A stretch of 64,000 nucleotides of DNA from Dimorphilus gyrociliatus. Lineage: Eukaryota > Annelida > Polychaeta > Dinophilidae. Shown here in pieces: positions 21,687 to 34,800 of this stretch; position 1 is the first letter of the stretch, and the number at the start of each line of letters is the position of its first letter. The stretch lies in the NCBI GenBank assembly GCA_904063045.1, contig CAJFCJ010000008.1, positions 806,001 through 870,000 on the forward strand. Reading direction: 5' to 3'. Below the pieces are notes generated by a model. It saw only the letters and a program-made list of their open reading frames with translations, ran no database searches and was not told the origin of the DNA. The position numbers and the translations under genes are program-made.

Positions 21687-24600
21687 TTAATCTTCGTCCC
21701 AAGCAAAAGGTTCTGGTGGTGCAGGTTCTTCCTCTTCGTCATCTTTCTTGGGACCTCCTGTGGCCATCATTTCTACGATCTCTTCTGGTTCATCCGCCCG
21801 TTTGTTCTTCAACATTATTATGCCCCCTATAGAGATATTTTTCAAAGGCGAATATTTTGAATTTTGAGGCAAAGTCATGACGGCTAATTGGCTTCTCATA
21901 ACTCGTGCTGGATTGTCCAACATTTCGTGGTTCGCTTCTTTCTTTACTTCTCGATCCTTCTCCTTCTCCTTCTCTTTTTCTTTTTCCTTCTCTTTCTCTT
22001 TCTCTTTCTCCTTTTCCTTCTCTTTTTCCTTTTCTTTTTCTTCTTTAACCTCGGGTTCATCTACTTCCATTTTTTCTTCTGTCTTTTTCTTTTCCTCCTT
22101 TTTCTTTTGCTTAGCCGTGATTGAGAGAATAGCAGTTTCAACCTTCTCGCCCTTCTTATCTTTTTTCTCCTCAAGCATAGGCGGATAAGCAAAGGTCGAA
22201 CTTTTTGCGTTAGATTTAAATTGCAATTTAGGCATATCTAATTTAGCATTCAATCCAATAAGTGCTGTTGAGTGGAATGCTAAGCTTAAAAAGTGAACAA
22301 GGGGATACCAATACCAATATTGCTGGAAAATTAATAAGCCAACTACGGCAGGAGCAGACATATGACCTGTTCTCGACTGTAAAGATACCGTAACATTTCG
22401 ACCACCAGCATCAATAATTCCTTGAGCTAAAATGGCACCAAATTTCGCCATTACATCTTCATGTTTATCTCCTATTACCTTGGAATACATTTGCCTAAAA
22501 GTTGCTGACTTCGGACATGTAGTTTCGTTTTGTTGAATTAGAACTAATGCTGATGCTATTAAAGCTCCTTGGCGAACATAGTTTGTAGGATCATTAGTTA
22601 ATGGCTCTAAGAGTGCAAGAGCTTCTTTCAGACCAGTTCCAGCACAAGCAATACCAAGAGCTTGAGCAGCTCCGAATCTGACATGTGGATTATAGCTTTC
22701 TGATAATAGAGACACGACGCTAGGACATTGATCAGCTGATCTGAAAAGGATAAATCCGATTGAAGTAACAGCTATTCTTCTGACATCATCGTTCACATCG
22801 CTAACAGCTACATGCAACAGTCGTCTTATAGCTTCATTACTTCCAGTACCAGCATAGGCCAAACCGATCATGTACATAGCTGACCATCTTAAAATAGGAT
22901 CCTTATCCATACTCAAATCGGCTATGATAACATCAGCCTCTTCTAAGCGACCGTAAACTGTCAGAGACATTCCAACAGCTAGCCCTCTAACTATTTTCTC
23001 ATGCTGTGTTTCACTTGCATATCCTTTCATATCTTCAATCACTGAACTGTTATTCGTTGCCAACATAACTAAACCCATGGCTAAAGCTGCAGCCTCACCA
23101 GTTACAGCATCATCTTGGTACAAAGCTGACTTTAACTGTTCATACAAGTCTTGCCTAGCTGTTCCCATGGCAGCAAGACCCAATCCTAAACAAGCTCCAT
23201 GTTTCACAACTTCTGATGTAGAGTTATTTAGTTGTTGCAGTAGGTAATCAATTACTGCCGCACCATGGTTTGCATGAATTAATCCCAAGGCGTATAAACC
23301 TCCTCCCTCCGAATAGGACGAAGATGAGTCGCTTTCTTTTGGCAAATATGTTGACATGAATTGCATGGCGTTCTTTTCGTGGCCTCGGTGTATAACGCCT
23401 AAACTTGCTGTTGCAGCAAATTTAGCCCAATTTGTTGCTCTAGATAACCAGTCCAAATTTTCTCTCAAAAATTGATCAGATGTGGTTCCATAATGCATAA
23501 AAGAATTAGCCATAACTGTTGCATTGTGGCAAATAGAATTTCTAATAGACTCCTTTGTGTTCTTCAGGATAAGCATATCCCCGTGATTATTTCTGATAAG
23601 GAATTGAAGGTGCAATTCGATAGTTTTTTCTCCACTTAGAATATTTAAAAGTTTATCACGCTTCTCAGTGTTTTCTTTTGTAACTGTAACACTTTCTTCT
23701 GTCTCTTCACCGGATGGAGTTGGTTTTAAAGCTGATTGAACTTGCTGAACAAATTGCTGCGTAGCACTCTCATAAAGATCAAAACAGATCTGATAAGCCA
23801 TTAAAAGGTCTTCCTCACTTCCTCCTAGCAGTTTTTCCAATATATCAGCTACAGCTTGAGAATCACCCAAGAAAATTAAACACTGAAAAAATGAAATATA
23901 TTCAATAACTCTAGAAGTACATATTGTCAGAAAATTACTAAAATCAACTTACCTGACAGACGTTGATAAAAGCTGGGATGTTCAAAGCCATATATAAATC
24001 CACTAATTTTCTCAGGACTGTATTACGAAACTGTCTATTTTGGATTAATGACATACACACTTTAAGGGAAAACGTAAGAATATCTTTCATGTCGTCACTT
24101 TTAGAGACAGCCTGTTCGAATACATCTGTTCGGTAAGTTTCAAAGGCAATACCAATTGCTTGTTTGAATTGGCTATGTTTAAGACATCTTTCAAACATTC
24201 TGTTAACAATACCCTCAAGTTTCGGATCAATATCTTTCTTCTCATTTGACTCATAATTATGACGGCGCAGTTTTGTATACTGATCTATACACTTAGTTAT
24301 CATTGTTTCTACATATTCGGAAGTGGAATTAACATCGAATAGATTATCTGCTCCCAATGCAAAGGCAACAGCATCTTCAAAAGCCCCCAAATGATAATAC
24401 ACTTTCGACGTCAATAAGGCAGCTTGTTTACGATGGACAAACGTTTCATCTTCATATAGCATTTCTCTGAGAAAGATACACACAGATGAATACTTGTGAA
24501 CTGTCACAATTCTTTATTAATTCATATTTGATACTTACAATTTGCTCACAGACTCAGATATTTCGGGCCAGAAATGATCTACAACTTGATCAAGTTTTTT

Positions 24601-24854
24601 CAGAGCAAAATCCTGGATCAATCAAATGATTACATAAAAACCAATATTTAGATATGTACTACTTGAACAAACCTTAACTTGATGCTCTGGCTCATCTAGT
24701 AGAGCTATTATTCCGGCTGAAAGCAATTTAATAGTTATATTATCGCTCTCTAATATTTTGACGATCATAAAACAAGTGTTTTAAGATAAATCTTTATACA
24801 AAAATCAAGTGATCTGATAGAAAAATTACCTGCAGACGTAATGTTGAGCCGCAT
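21687..24854 (-). CDS. PSMD1: 26S proteasome non-ATPase regulatory subunit 1 (RPN2)
   Basis: Five exons: 24830-24854, 24673-24716, 24539-24612, 23953-24466, 21687-23882 (950 aa, close to the human length). The start reads [20 protein letters not shown]1 is the largest base subunit of the 19S particle; it scaffolds ubiquitin receptors, notably RPN13, near its C terminus. The central proteasome/cyclosome repeats form the toroid (blocks such as [34 protein letters not shown] and [15 protein letters not shown]). A KEKE tract sits at about residues 600-640, and the C terminus is acidic (EPFAWDED). The last 732 codons form one exon, unusual for this window. Confidence 0.97.
21955..22050 (-). repeat. 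Coding KEKE hexamer repeat in PSMD1
   Basis: Near-pure (GAGAAG/GAAAAA) repeats encode alternating Lys-Glu. KEKE motifs are typical of this proteasome subunit, but the run is longer here than in the human protein. Confidence 0.8.
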
Positions 24855-26415
24855 ATTTATTTAAGTTGTTAGAAAACTAATAATATGGAAAATTGCCGAC
24901 AATGACTTGCAAATGGTCGCGGATTGCCGGAAGATGGCGTGTTACGAAAATATTTTTCGTACTTCAATTCAGCATGTATTTAGTTTCATAAAATAATAAA
25001 ATTATAATAAAAAGACAAATTTATTAATATAAAATAATTCCTGAGGTTATTCAATCCTCCTGGAACTTGTTTCTAGAGATGGCGACCTGAACTTCCGGAA
25101 TCCCGGTGAAGCAAGGGAACCCCATAACCGAAAAAGGACTTAGAAGTTTTTTGTTTATGCTAGAAAGATTTTACGCTTATATACCAGCGGATCTGTCAAG
25201 TTCCAACCACCTCTGCCTTTTGCAGATTAAATAAATAGTTAGTATCAATTTGTTTCCTCTCAGTCGACAAAATAACTAAATTTTAAGCTGTGTTCGCATT
25301 TAAACCGGTCGATTGCTGATTAGTATATTTATAAATATCGAACAGTCATCGCAATCACTTATTACAGATCAATCATCTTAATAAAATATATAAGAAGTTA
25401 GTAGTTTGTTTTATAGATTGTTTAACGCATAGAAATGAGCTGGCTGAGAAGGCTACTGCAAAACGGTAACACTTGTAACACTATCATTGATGAGTCAGCA
25501 TAGGTGTTTATAAATAATTCTAAATATTCTCTCTTTCGCTTACTATACACTACTATATATACATTTATACATAAGTGTATATTCAAAATAGATTTAATCA
25601 GCCATCAAATTACAAAAAAAGCACTACTGAAACTAGTGTAAAAAAAACTTGACGCCCTTCAACTTTCTAATGATATATAAAATCAAGTTTCCTTAGGTTT
25701 TGATCTATTTATACATAAAAACCAAGGTCCTGTAACCGAATCTATACCATTATTGCCGTTATTAATTGTTTTATTATAGAACAATAATTTCACAATGTTA
25801 AAAACAAAGTTTATTTAACTGCACGCAAACTTTTATTTTAAGTGCAATGAATGAATAGTTTAGAATATGTATTTAATTGGCCTTATCTTATTGACCTAAC
25901 TAGGCACACTAATTAAGAAAAACTCTTGATAAACAATTAAAGCATGTGTTACGCACTAGACTTTTATGTGTATACAGTTTATATATATTCTTTATTACTT
26001 GTTGTAAATTGAATTTATCGTAGGAATTGTATTATAGATAAAGAAGTCTAAGATAGTTATTATGTGGTGTACCCGAGAATATCAAGCACAGGTGAATTTT
26101 ATCGATTTTTTCTGCATATATATGAATATTACGCTTTTCATTGTCACCTTAACCATTGAAGTTGAGCTACTGCTTCAAAACGGATAATTGATAAAAGAGA
26201 ACATAAAATCTATTCTTTGAAACATCTCTAGAAAAGTTCTATTGCTCATTCATAGCCAACAATTTCGTATGTTTAGATCGAGCGAATGCTTTTGAAAGAT
26301 TCTTTATCACGCTTCTAGACGATCTTTTAAGAATGTAAATAAATTTATTGTACATATTATTAAATTATTTATAATTTTTTATTATTACAGTTTGCATCGC
26401 TCTGCACTATTGAAT
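24855..26415. other. Divergent region PSMD1 / MRTF
   Basis: This region holds the PSMD1 promoter and the 5' leader of MRTF. A candidate leader exon ends at the donor after 25464 (ATG at 25434, short frame); spliced to the acceptor before 26393 it gives a uORF that stops before the MRTF ATG. The rest is AT-rich without coding signal. Confidence 0.35.
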
Positions 26416-27214
26416 ATGCAAAATCCGCCTGATTCACCTAGATTACCATCACCTACATCTCCCTGTGTTGAAGAGACGTCACTCCTACCAGACATGGGAA
26501 AAAACAAGGACAGTTAGTATCTTTTTTTTAATTTCTTATACAAAATGTGAAGATTAATTTTTATTTTAGCTCTTGAACGAAGGCTCCAATGCAGAAGATC
26601 AGTAAATGAATTAGTTGACCAAGGCATTTATCCTTGTATGTATCTATCCTTTAGCATATTTTGTAATTATTAATTATTATATTCATTTATTTACAGCTTT
26701 ACGTATTCCCCCCCACTATGCTGCTCAACAAAAGCAGTTACAGCTGGCCAAGGTATATATATACATATATATGTATATATAGATAGATACTGTATATATT
26801 TTTAAATAGAATTTATAGATTACTCAAACTAAAGTTGATAAACTATTTGGAATGATAGAACATTTATATTAGTATCTTAGAAATTGTACAATGTGAAATT
26901 TAACAGGAATCGTAGCCTTGAAAATTGTCATTGCGAATAGATATTGGATTTATAAAATCTAGACAAAAACGTTATTTAAAAGCAAACAGATACTCAATAA
27001 TGCAATAGGCTGCTCTCCAATTTTAAATTAACTTTAAATATTGTTTCTTTAAATGTATATCGAAAGGATAAAGAAAGGCCATTATTCTCTATTGTTTCGC
27101 TTTATGAACGAGATTGAACATTTTTATTCGTTTTAAGTATCAATCGTCTATATTGATTATTAAAAAGCAGATGTTTCCCTAATGGATATACTTTTTTTAA
27201 TCCGTTAAGAAAAG

Positions 27215-27248
<34 letters not shown>

Positions 27249-29139
27249 GAATATAGCTAACACAAAAAGCTCATATATAGAGCTTTAAAAATCATAGAAT
27301 TATTAACATATCGATTTATTTTGAAGACAATCTAATGGCTAAAATAAGATTTATTCTCTTTGTACTTTTAATAGTTCTTATTGTTCTTTTCATTGCTTTC
27401 TCAATAGACGAGTGATATACTCAAACATAAGATACAACAAAGACCGGATCGTCAATCTCTAGTCCAACAACATATCTTGGAAGGTAATATAATCATACAC
27501 GTATTTTTTTGAAACATTATTCAAGCCTACTTTTTATACAGATTTTAATGTCGACCCCTCCCTTCATGGAAAACAGAGACAATTTATTAAAGCTAGACTG
27601 CAGGATAACCTTTCGCAGCATCTTGTCACTCGACCAGGACCCTTGGACCTTGTTAGGGATCGAATACTTCCAGCAGAAAAAGAACTGCAGGACGCTCTCG
27701 CTAGAAATGAAGAGTACACAGAAGAATATTCAACAGAATATACAGCAGAATATACGGCTAGTCCAGAAGAAGAGTATAAAGACGATAATAGTTTTGCTTC
27801 TCTTATGAAGTTACAGCCAGATGAATTTATAGGTGCAAAAAAAGATGTTACCCAATATAACTTGGGAAATGTTTCAAGCAATGATGGAGGGGGCAAAATG
27901 TCCACTGTTCGAAAGAATAGAGATAAAAATAGACAACAAAAATCAACTCCCAGGGCCAGAGTGATAAAATTTCATGAGTATAAAGGTCCTACTAAAAAAA
28001 GTCCCGTTAGACGAAGAAGACCCTCTTTTGACTCAAATTCTATGAAAACAAGTCACAGCCAAAGGCTGCAACAGCAGCAAATGTATTTAGATTTTGAGCA
28101 AGTATCTCCCTGCAGTCCCAACTCCTTAATGATAAAAAGTTTGGAAAATTTAAACGTAGGAGAATTAAAAGCTGAATGTAGAAAAAGAAATATACCTGTG
28201 GGTAGAACAAAAAAAGAACTGTTAGAAAAATTGCGCCTATTCTCAGACGAAATTATGCAGGAAAACTGTAATCAACAAACTAGACCGTCTTTTGGCATGG
28301 ACGTAGAAAATTCAACTGAAATAAATAAAGATGAAATGATCGCTCAATTGCAGCAAGAAATTATCGAACTTCGCAAGTCGGTAATAGAATATAAAACGAA
28401 ATGGGAAAGAACTGAGGCTCAAATGCTTGAAGAGAGGAAGAAACAGAGTATCAGACCGAAGACAACACCCCAGCCAGTTATAGCACAGATAAAAATAATG
28501 TCTGCCGTTAATGGAACTAATGATCCCAGTTCTAATTTACAATTGATAAGTCAAGCTCTACAGCAGGCTGTTGGATCGAATTTAATCAAAGATACTTCCA
28601 ATAGGACTATTGATAATGCTGACATCACATCTGGAGAAAGATCATTTACTGGACTCAGCCAATCCAATAGTGGAATCAAGTAAGTTATCTATAGACAAGC
28701 AAATATAAGGAATTGATAACATTATCTAACTTTTAAATTCTTTGACAGTTTACTACCAGCGTCTGAAACTTCTCCTGATGCTTCTTCTCCTGTTTCAAAC
28801 CATGGAATTAAGACTGTTGAAAATGTATGTAATTTACATCGATCTTCTACTGAGCCTCTGCCTTTATCTCATCAGGATTATTTTAATCAACAAATGAACA
28901 ATAAGCAATTATCCGAGTTGTTAGATGTTATAAAGTCAGACTCAACACCGCTGATGGAATGGAATGAGACTCAAATGGCAAATACAGATCAAAATCTATC
29001 GTCTCAAACGAAGATTCCACCGAACACAATCGACTTGTCCGATTTTAGGTCACCTAATGAAAACGACGGCGTTTTTCCTTTTGACAACGTGATAGATTTT
29101 GATCTTGATGCAACCGAATTAAATAAATTTCTCGGATAA
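26416..29139 (+). CDS. MRTF: Myocardin-related transcription factor
   Basis: Six exons: 26416-26512, 26570-26635, 26697-26752, 27408-27483, 27542-28679, 28749-29139 (607 aa). MRTFs are actin-sensing coactivators of SRF. Three N-terminal RPEL actin-binding motifs are visible: LERRLQCRRSVNELV (about 34-50, with R for P), RPDRQSL in exon 4, and RPGPLDLV in exon 5. Then come a basic region (RVIKFHEYKGP), a SAP domain (about 298-332, LNVGELKAECRKRN), a coiled-coil (about 360-400) and an acidic C terminus that fits a transactivation domain (DNVIDFDLDATELNKFLG). The ATG at 26416 lies 23 nt into an exon following a TTATTACAG acceptor. The 655-bp intron 3 is unusually long. Confidence 0.94.
26753..27407 (+). 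other. Long MRTF intron 3
   Basis: AT-rich intron with a TA microsatellite at about 27215-27240. No exon seen. Confidence 0.5.
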
Positions 29140-29473
29140 CACTTGAAACAGAAGTCTCTTAATTTTCTTGAGCATTCCATTTGGTATCATTGTAAATAGG
29201 AGAATGTTGAAATATATATTGTATTATATATATATATATATATATAATATTGGTATATTTTATCTACCGCAAAATATTTTTTTAAAGAGTGTCACAATAT
29301 TTTTTTTTAATAAAACAATTCAGAAATGCATTTCAAATTATTCAGTTATTTTTTATCTAGATTCGCGGTTTTCAACTAAATAATAAGTCTTGATCTTTTG
29401 TGAATAATATTTTTATTGACAATAACACACGGCAAAAATGAGTTTTTTACAAATGTTTACTATTTATATGATT
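29140..29473. other. Convergent 3' region MRTF / ATF4
   Basis: 3' UTRs of both genes. A TA run lies at about 29228-29245. A minus-strand AATAAA (TTTATT at about 29411) lies about 60 nt beyond the ATF4 stop. Confidence 0.45.
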
Positions 29474-30247
29474 TTATAAAGTGATGCATTGATTCGGGGG
29501 TTCTATTCCTTTTGCTTTACAAACATCTTGCAGTAGCTCCTTCAAATATTCGATTTCTCTCATTTTTTCCTTACATTCGCTTTTGAGGTTCTTGTTTATG
29601 TCCATTAATTCTTCCAACTCGCCTCCCTGAACTTGTTTTTGCGCTTTTTTCTTTAAGCGATATCTGATAGCAGCATCTTTGTTCTGCTGCTTCTTCCTCA
29701 GTTTTTTATCAAGATGCTTTTCATATGATGGGACTTTGTATGGATGAGATCTTACTGATTTGGGTGATTCTGGTGCTTCATCCAAAGCTTCGCAAACTTT
29801 TCTTAGTTCAAATGCATCTTGAATTATAGAAGCATCTTCCTTTGTGATCTGCAGCGTTGATTCCATCTCAAGTTCGAAATCCAGCATCGTGTCGATATAG
29901 TCATCAGTGGAGCATCCTGCTCTTTCTGTAACATCCACATCAATGTCAAAATCTGTACCGCTGAGAAGATCGCTTAATTCATTTCCGTCATTTAGCGGAA
30001 AAGCCTGGGAAGGACTCGTAGGCGGAGTTCCAAGTGGGCTCAAGCCCTCCACAGGGCTTACAGCCTGAACAACCTCATCACTGTTGTAAGAGCCATTTAG
30101 AATATGACCATCTTGGCATTTTAGGAGGCATTGCAAGGTGGTTGTTGTAGCGTTGGTGAACTGGTCCGGTTCAATGTCTACTGGGTTTGATAGACTCGAG
30201 AACTCCCCGAAAAGGGTCCAGTCGTCGATTAATTCTGGCAAACTCAT
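29474..30247 (-). CDS. ATF4: ATF4-type bZIP transcription factor
   Basis: A single coding exon of 257 aa. The C-terminal bZIP has basic region DKKLRKKQQNKDAAIRYR and zipper leucines through IEYLKELLQDVCKAKG, matching ATF4 rather than CREB (N..AA.RYR core). The N-terminal part is acidic. The leader holds two upstream ORFs in the arrangement used by vertebrate ATF4 for induction under eIF2-alpha phosphorylation. A 5' UTR intron (30319-30455) is predicted. The neighbour is MRTF, convergent. Identity is firm. Confidence 0.94.
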   Translation of the reverse strand: MSLPELIDDWTLFGEFSSLSNPVDIEPDQFTNATTTTLQCLLKCQDGHILNGSYNSDEVVQAVSPVEGLSPLGTPPTSPSQAFPLNDGNELSDLLSGTDFDIDVDVTERAGCSTDDYIDTMLDFELEMESTLQITKEDASIIQDAFELRKVCEALDEAPESPKSVRSHPYKVPSYEKHLDKKLRKKQQNKDAAIRYRLKKKAQKQVQGGELEELMDINKNLKSECKEKMREIEYLKELLQDVCKAKGIEPPNQCITL

Positions 30248-30460
30248 GTTTGTTTATTCTAATGATGATTTCACTTAGAGATACAGGAGTTGATAAAATA
30301 GGGGTTTCCATTTTTAATCTGTAAAGAAGTAACATTTGGCTTAAAAACATTTTCAAGTTTTATTCTGCCATATTGTTTCAAGACTCAACTTGCTCTAACT
30401 TTTACATGGTTAATGTTATTAAAAAACACCTAAAAATAAGAACAGTTGAACTTACAACAT
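30171..30460 (-). promoter_or_regulatory. ATF4 overlapping inhibitory uORF (uORF2)
   Basis: Spliced as 30456-30460 plus 30171-30318 (50 codons): its ATG is the last complete codon before the GTAAGT donor of the leader intron. It reads in a different frame through the ATF4 ATG (30247) and stops 77 nt inside the ATF4 coding region, like mammalian ATF4 uORF2. If the intron is retained the frame closes differently, but internal ATGs in the second exon still open the same overlapping frame. Confidence 0.72.
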
Positions 30461-30503
30461 TTTGAACGTGCGGTGCACGTTTGTGCAAGAGATCGCGGGG
30501 TAG

Positions 30504-30518
30504 TTAGAAGCGAATCAT
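30504..30518 (-). promoter_or_regulatory. ATF4 short uORF1
   Basis: The five-codon ORF M-I-R-F-stop has context GCGATGA and lies 43 nt upstream of uORF2 in the spliced leader. A very short first uORF that allows reinitiation is the positive element of the ATF4 switch. A third small ORF further upstream (starting near 30574) would count only if transcription starts further back. Confidence 0.6.
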
Positions 30519-30809
30519 CGCTAGACAATAAATCTTTTCAATTTCTTATATGATAACCTTTTCCTTCTTGCTGTCATGGGGGAGAATGAATACTCAAGGT
30601 ATTTTTACGGAACTATTTATCGAACACGTGCTGTGTATAGAGCAATAATTTTTTACGAAATTGTGCCTATTGTAAACCAGAGGCAAAAAAATTGCATATT
30701 TTATTTAGCACATAATAGCAAAAATTAATACAATTCTTAATCTTCAAATATATCACACAATTTTATGAAACTATTTTCTTTAGCCGAACAACACAAGACT
30801 ACTCCGCGA

Positions 30810-30836
30810 TTGCATCAGAAAACTGCGTTGACGTCA
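30810..30836 (-). promoter_or_regulatory. CARE-like and full CRE sites upstream of ATF4
   Basis: TGATGCAAT (minus strand, 30810-30817 core) matches the C/EBP-ATF response element, and the palindrome TGACGTCA lies at 30829-30836. They sit about 300 bp upstream of uORF1 and about 1.04 kb upstream of DZIP1 on the other strand. Confidence 0.45.
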
Positions 30837-31879
30837 GTTTCTATTTATAGCGAGTTAATGCTCGTGATAGCTCTAGTTTTAAGAATAAGAATGGGTAGTT
30901 TATAAATTTGAAAGTCTATCTAACTGTTAGTAAATATAATGGAAACCTTGTTTGTTTGGTTTACTAAATAGTCTACTTGAACTTTGTATTTTATTTTATG
31001 TCGGAAAATGTTTATTATAAGCCATAATATGGTCAAAAAATGTGTAGATAAATGATTCACTCACTATTATCCGTCAAATTCGCGCTAAATACGACCTTTT
31101 CTTGGCCATTAATAGGTATACAATAGGTTTCGCTAAAAGAATTTAAAAAAACCCCGTTAGTCAGTTTCTTCAATGTTCAATATGTTATTCCTCATATTGA
31201 TTAACTCTTATTACCAATATAGCTGTTAAAGAATAGTATATTGCGCTATTCCTTCACCCTATCCTTTCTTTGTGAAAACCACATGTGGATATTGGAATGA
31301 TTGAGAAATTAAGAGTATCTTAAAAGTGTAGTTCTTTGAATAATATTAAGTCTTATTACATAATAATTAATAGACTTAAGTAAATTATTCTCTTAATATA
31401 AGCTATTTCATTTGTTTAAAAGCGTGTAAGAAGGAGATTTATACCAATAGTATTCTATAATAGTTTTTCAATAATTTGCGCTTTTTCGTATATTTTATTT
31501 GAAAATTACAAATAATTAATAACAAATAGTATAAATTGAATTTAAATAAACAAAACGGGGTTGATTATAAAAATATTTTTAAATACGAAAATGAAGTATT
31601 CCGTAAAAACTTCCGGTTGAGTTCCTATCGACGCCAACTCTAAAAGAATCTGCGTTACTGAGGAGCAAATTTTTATGAAATAGGAAAAAAATTAAACTGA
31701 ATTTAGGCAATCAAATTATTGGAATCCTTAAAAGAATTTCTAAACTTTATTTAAAATTTTACAAGTTATTGCTTTTAATCGCCATAATATAACAAGTTAA
31801 AGCACGTTCAAGCCGCACAAATGAATTTTTCACAGCTTGACGGACCCTAAATTCTTTCAAATTTTCTCAAAGTAAAGTA
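30837..31879. other. Divergent region ATF4 / DZIP1
   Basis: AT-rich; expected to hold the DZIP1 promoter. I saw no clear RFX X-box, TATA box or ORF. Confidence 0.35.
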
Positions 31880-34800
31880 ATGGTATCATCTGCAATGCAG
31901 CATACATCGTTTAGTGGTTTCCATTTTAGGCAACGCCAGGAAAGAATTGATTGGAGAAGATTAGGTAAATTGTTTTAAAAGAAAAATTATTATATTCGAA
32001 ACATGTTTATTTCCCAAAGCTGCTATTGATGTTGACTCTGTGGCTAGAAATTTAGACTTTCAAACTTTACAAGAAAATATTATGAATGTAACGTTCTGTA
32101 ATATTGAGTCTGAGATTGTAAGTTATTTTCCTTGGTTACCTTTTTGTTGTCATTTAAAGAAAATGTTTCTTATTGAATTTACAGGATACAAGAAATGTTG
32201 ATCCAAATTTTCTTAAACTATTTAAATTATCTCAATTGACGATAGAGTACTTACTGGTAAGACTGTTCGATAATCGAATGATACAATATTTCATAAAATA
32301 TTCTTTATATATAACAGCATTCGCAGGATTATCTTTCAGGAGTTGTGACAGCATTAGAGGAGAAAATTGAAAAAACCAATCAAGTTTGTATTTTGAATAT
32401 AAAAAAGCTTACAAACTATGTTTTAAATACTCTTTGGTACTTCTCCCAGGAATTAAGTGAACGCGAAGGTAAAGCTGAAAAGTTACAAAGCGAACTCCAC
32501 GATGTCAAAAGAGAGAGTCATAAAAGAAAGAAAATGCTAATTGCCCAACAGCAAATAATGCATGCTGGTGCAAATAGCTATCATAAGGTTTATTTTAAAT
32601 TCTTATTTAATTAAATAAAATACATTTTTAATTGAATTTAATCTGTTGCAGTGTCCATACTGTCCTAAGGCTTTTATATCAGAATCATTCCTGCAGTCTC
32701 ATATTGTTCGTAGGCATGAAGATAGCGCTCAACCAGCGAAACAAGCAGAACCTACTAATTTTGGTGCCTCGCAAGGCCAGGTTGAAAATACTTTATAATT
32801 ATAAATATAGATATATTAATTTTAAATAACATACAGATTCAAAAAGTCAATACGGAATTAGAAAATGAGTTGGTACTATTGAAAAAACAATTTTCTAAAA
32901 CAGAAAACCAACTTGAAGAAATGAAAAGACGAAATAGAGTAATACATTTATTATTAATTTAATGCTTATATAGATTTATAACGATTAACTATTCAGCAAT
33001 TCCAAGAGGAAGCTGAACAGAAAGAAAGAGATAAAAAGAGAGAAATGGAATCTTGGAAGAGAGAACAGATTGATGATAGAAAAGTACAATATACAGTATA
33101 AATGAATTATTTAATAAATCCCTTAACTATTTAAAAAATGCACTATAGAAAGAGCTTGACAAGATTAAAGAATATTATGGCGGACAATTGAGAGAAATGA
33201 CTTCGAAGTATGAAAATGCAGAAAAAAATTTGGATAAAGTTAGAAGTGAGTTGATAATCTTGTTAAAAAATTAACTAATTGTTTTATTATAAACTTATTT
33301 ATATATATTCTTCTTTTTTCTCAATTTTATAGAAAAATCTTCGCTAGGAAACAAGTTGGAAGATGACGATGATGATGATGATGATGAAAATCGTCAATTG
33401 AAGAAACAAGTTGCTATGAATAATGCTATGGTTTGTTTTTTATATAAAGTATTTAATTAATAAAATTTAAATTGAAATTTATTATCGTAGAGAGCAGATC
33501 TGGAAAAGAAGATTGAGGAACTCAACGAAAAATGGGCTAATAAATTTGACGAAACAAAAAAAGAGTATGAGAGAAAGGTTACATAAATATACTATTCATA
33601 ATAGATATTTTAAATTCTTTATATAATGCAATTGAACTGTTAAAAACAGATAAGTGGGTTAGAAAGAGCGAGAGAAGCGACACCTCAAGTAATTGAGAAA
33701 CGAATTGAAAAGAGGGAAACTCAATTAAAACCTAATGCTGCTTATAGAAATGATGAAATACAAACATTTGATAAACCAACAGTATGTTTAATATAAGATG
33801 GTTTATTATATTTTTTTCTAATTTACTCATGTACCACTTTTCTTTAAGCCTTCACCAAGGGAGAAGAAAAATGTTCAGGGCAATAGAAACTCTGATTACT
33901 ATGATAATGATAGCGAGGACGACGAAGATGAAGACGATGATGACGATGAAAATGCCGATGAAAATGAGACTACAGGTTCCTATTTGCGTTTTATTCTGTT
34001 ATTAAACATGATCTGAGATTTTTTTTTGTATTTCTTTATAACAGCTGCTGATTATAAGAATACTCTTAATGCAACATCGGCTTCTGGAATAACTGGGTTT
34101 GGGTAAGATATTTCATGAATGAAAAAACTATATAAAACCTTTTCATTGTTCTTAATTTATTAGTACCGGCTCTCTTACATCAACAATGAGCCAAAGAGTA
34201 GAAGAAAAACTTAAAACTGATACTCAATTGTTAAAGAGAACGAAGGATGTTATAATTGGAGTTCTTTCTGACAAATTAAGACAAATGGGTATTAATGAGG
34301 TAAGAATCTAATATTTTTTACATACTAATATTGTTAATAATATATGCTTTTAAAAGAGGGAAAAAACTGGAATAACTGACGAAGAATTGAAAGAGAAACA
34401 AAGCTTTTTAAATTATTCTCGTAGAAAATTACAGGTAAATTTCATTATTTGAATACCACTGGATGATAAATACTTTATTAAATACGTTTATTAACTTACA
34501 GAAAGATCGACCTAATTTATTACAAATTCGACAAGAGATTAGTAATCTGTTAGAATCATTAACAGAGGATAGAACTCCACAACAAACAACACTCCCACCT
34601 GGTTAGTATATAATTCCTTTTTCTTATTATTTATTCCATTAGAAGCAAACATCTTCAATTAAAATCATTTTTCATTTAGTCTTTAAATCGATAAATAAAA
34701 TAAATCGATTAAAATTATTACAATTACCATTTATCGACTTATTTCGATATGAGAATTTGGATTCAAGTATTTTAGTTGATTGTAAAAAGAGAAAGAATTG

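Noticed and set aside
21877..22188. Plus-strand Phe/Ser-rich ORFs
   Set aside because: Antisense to the KEKE repeat of PSMD1.
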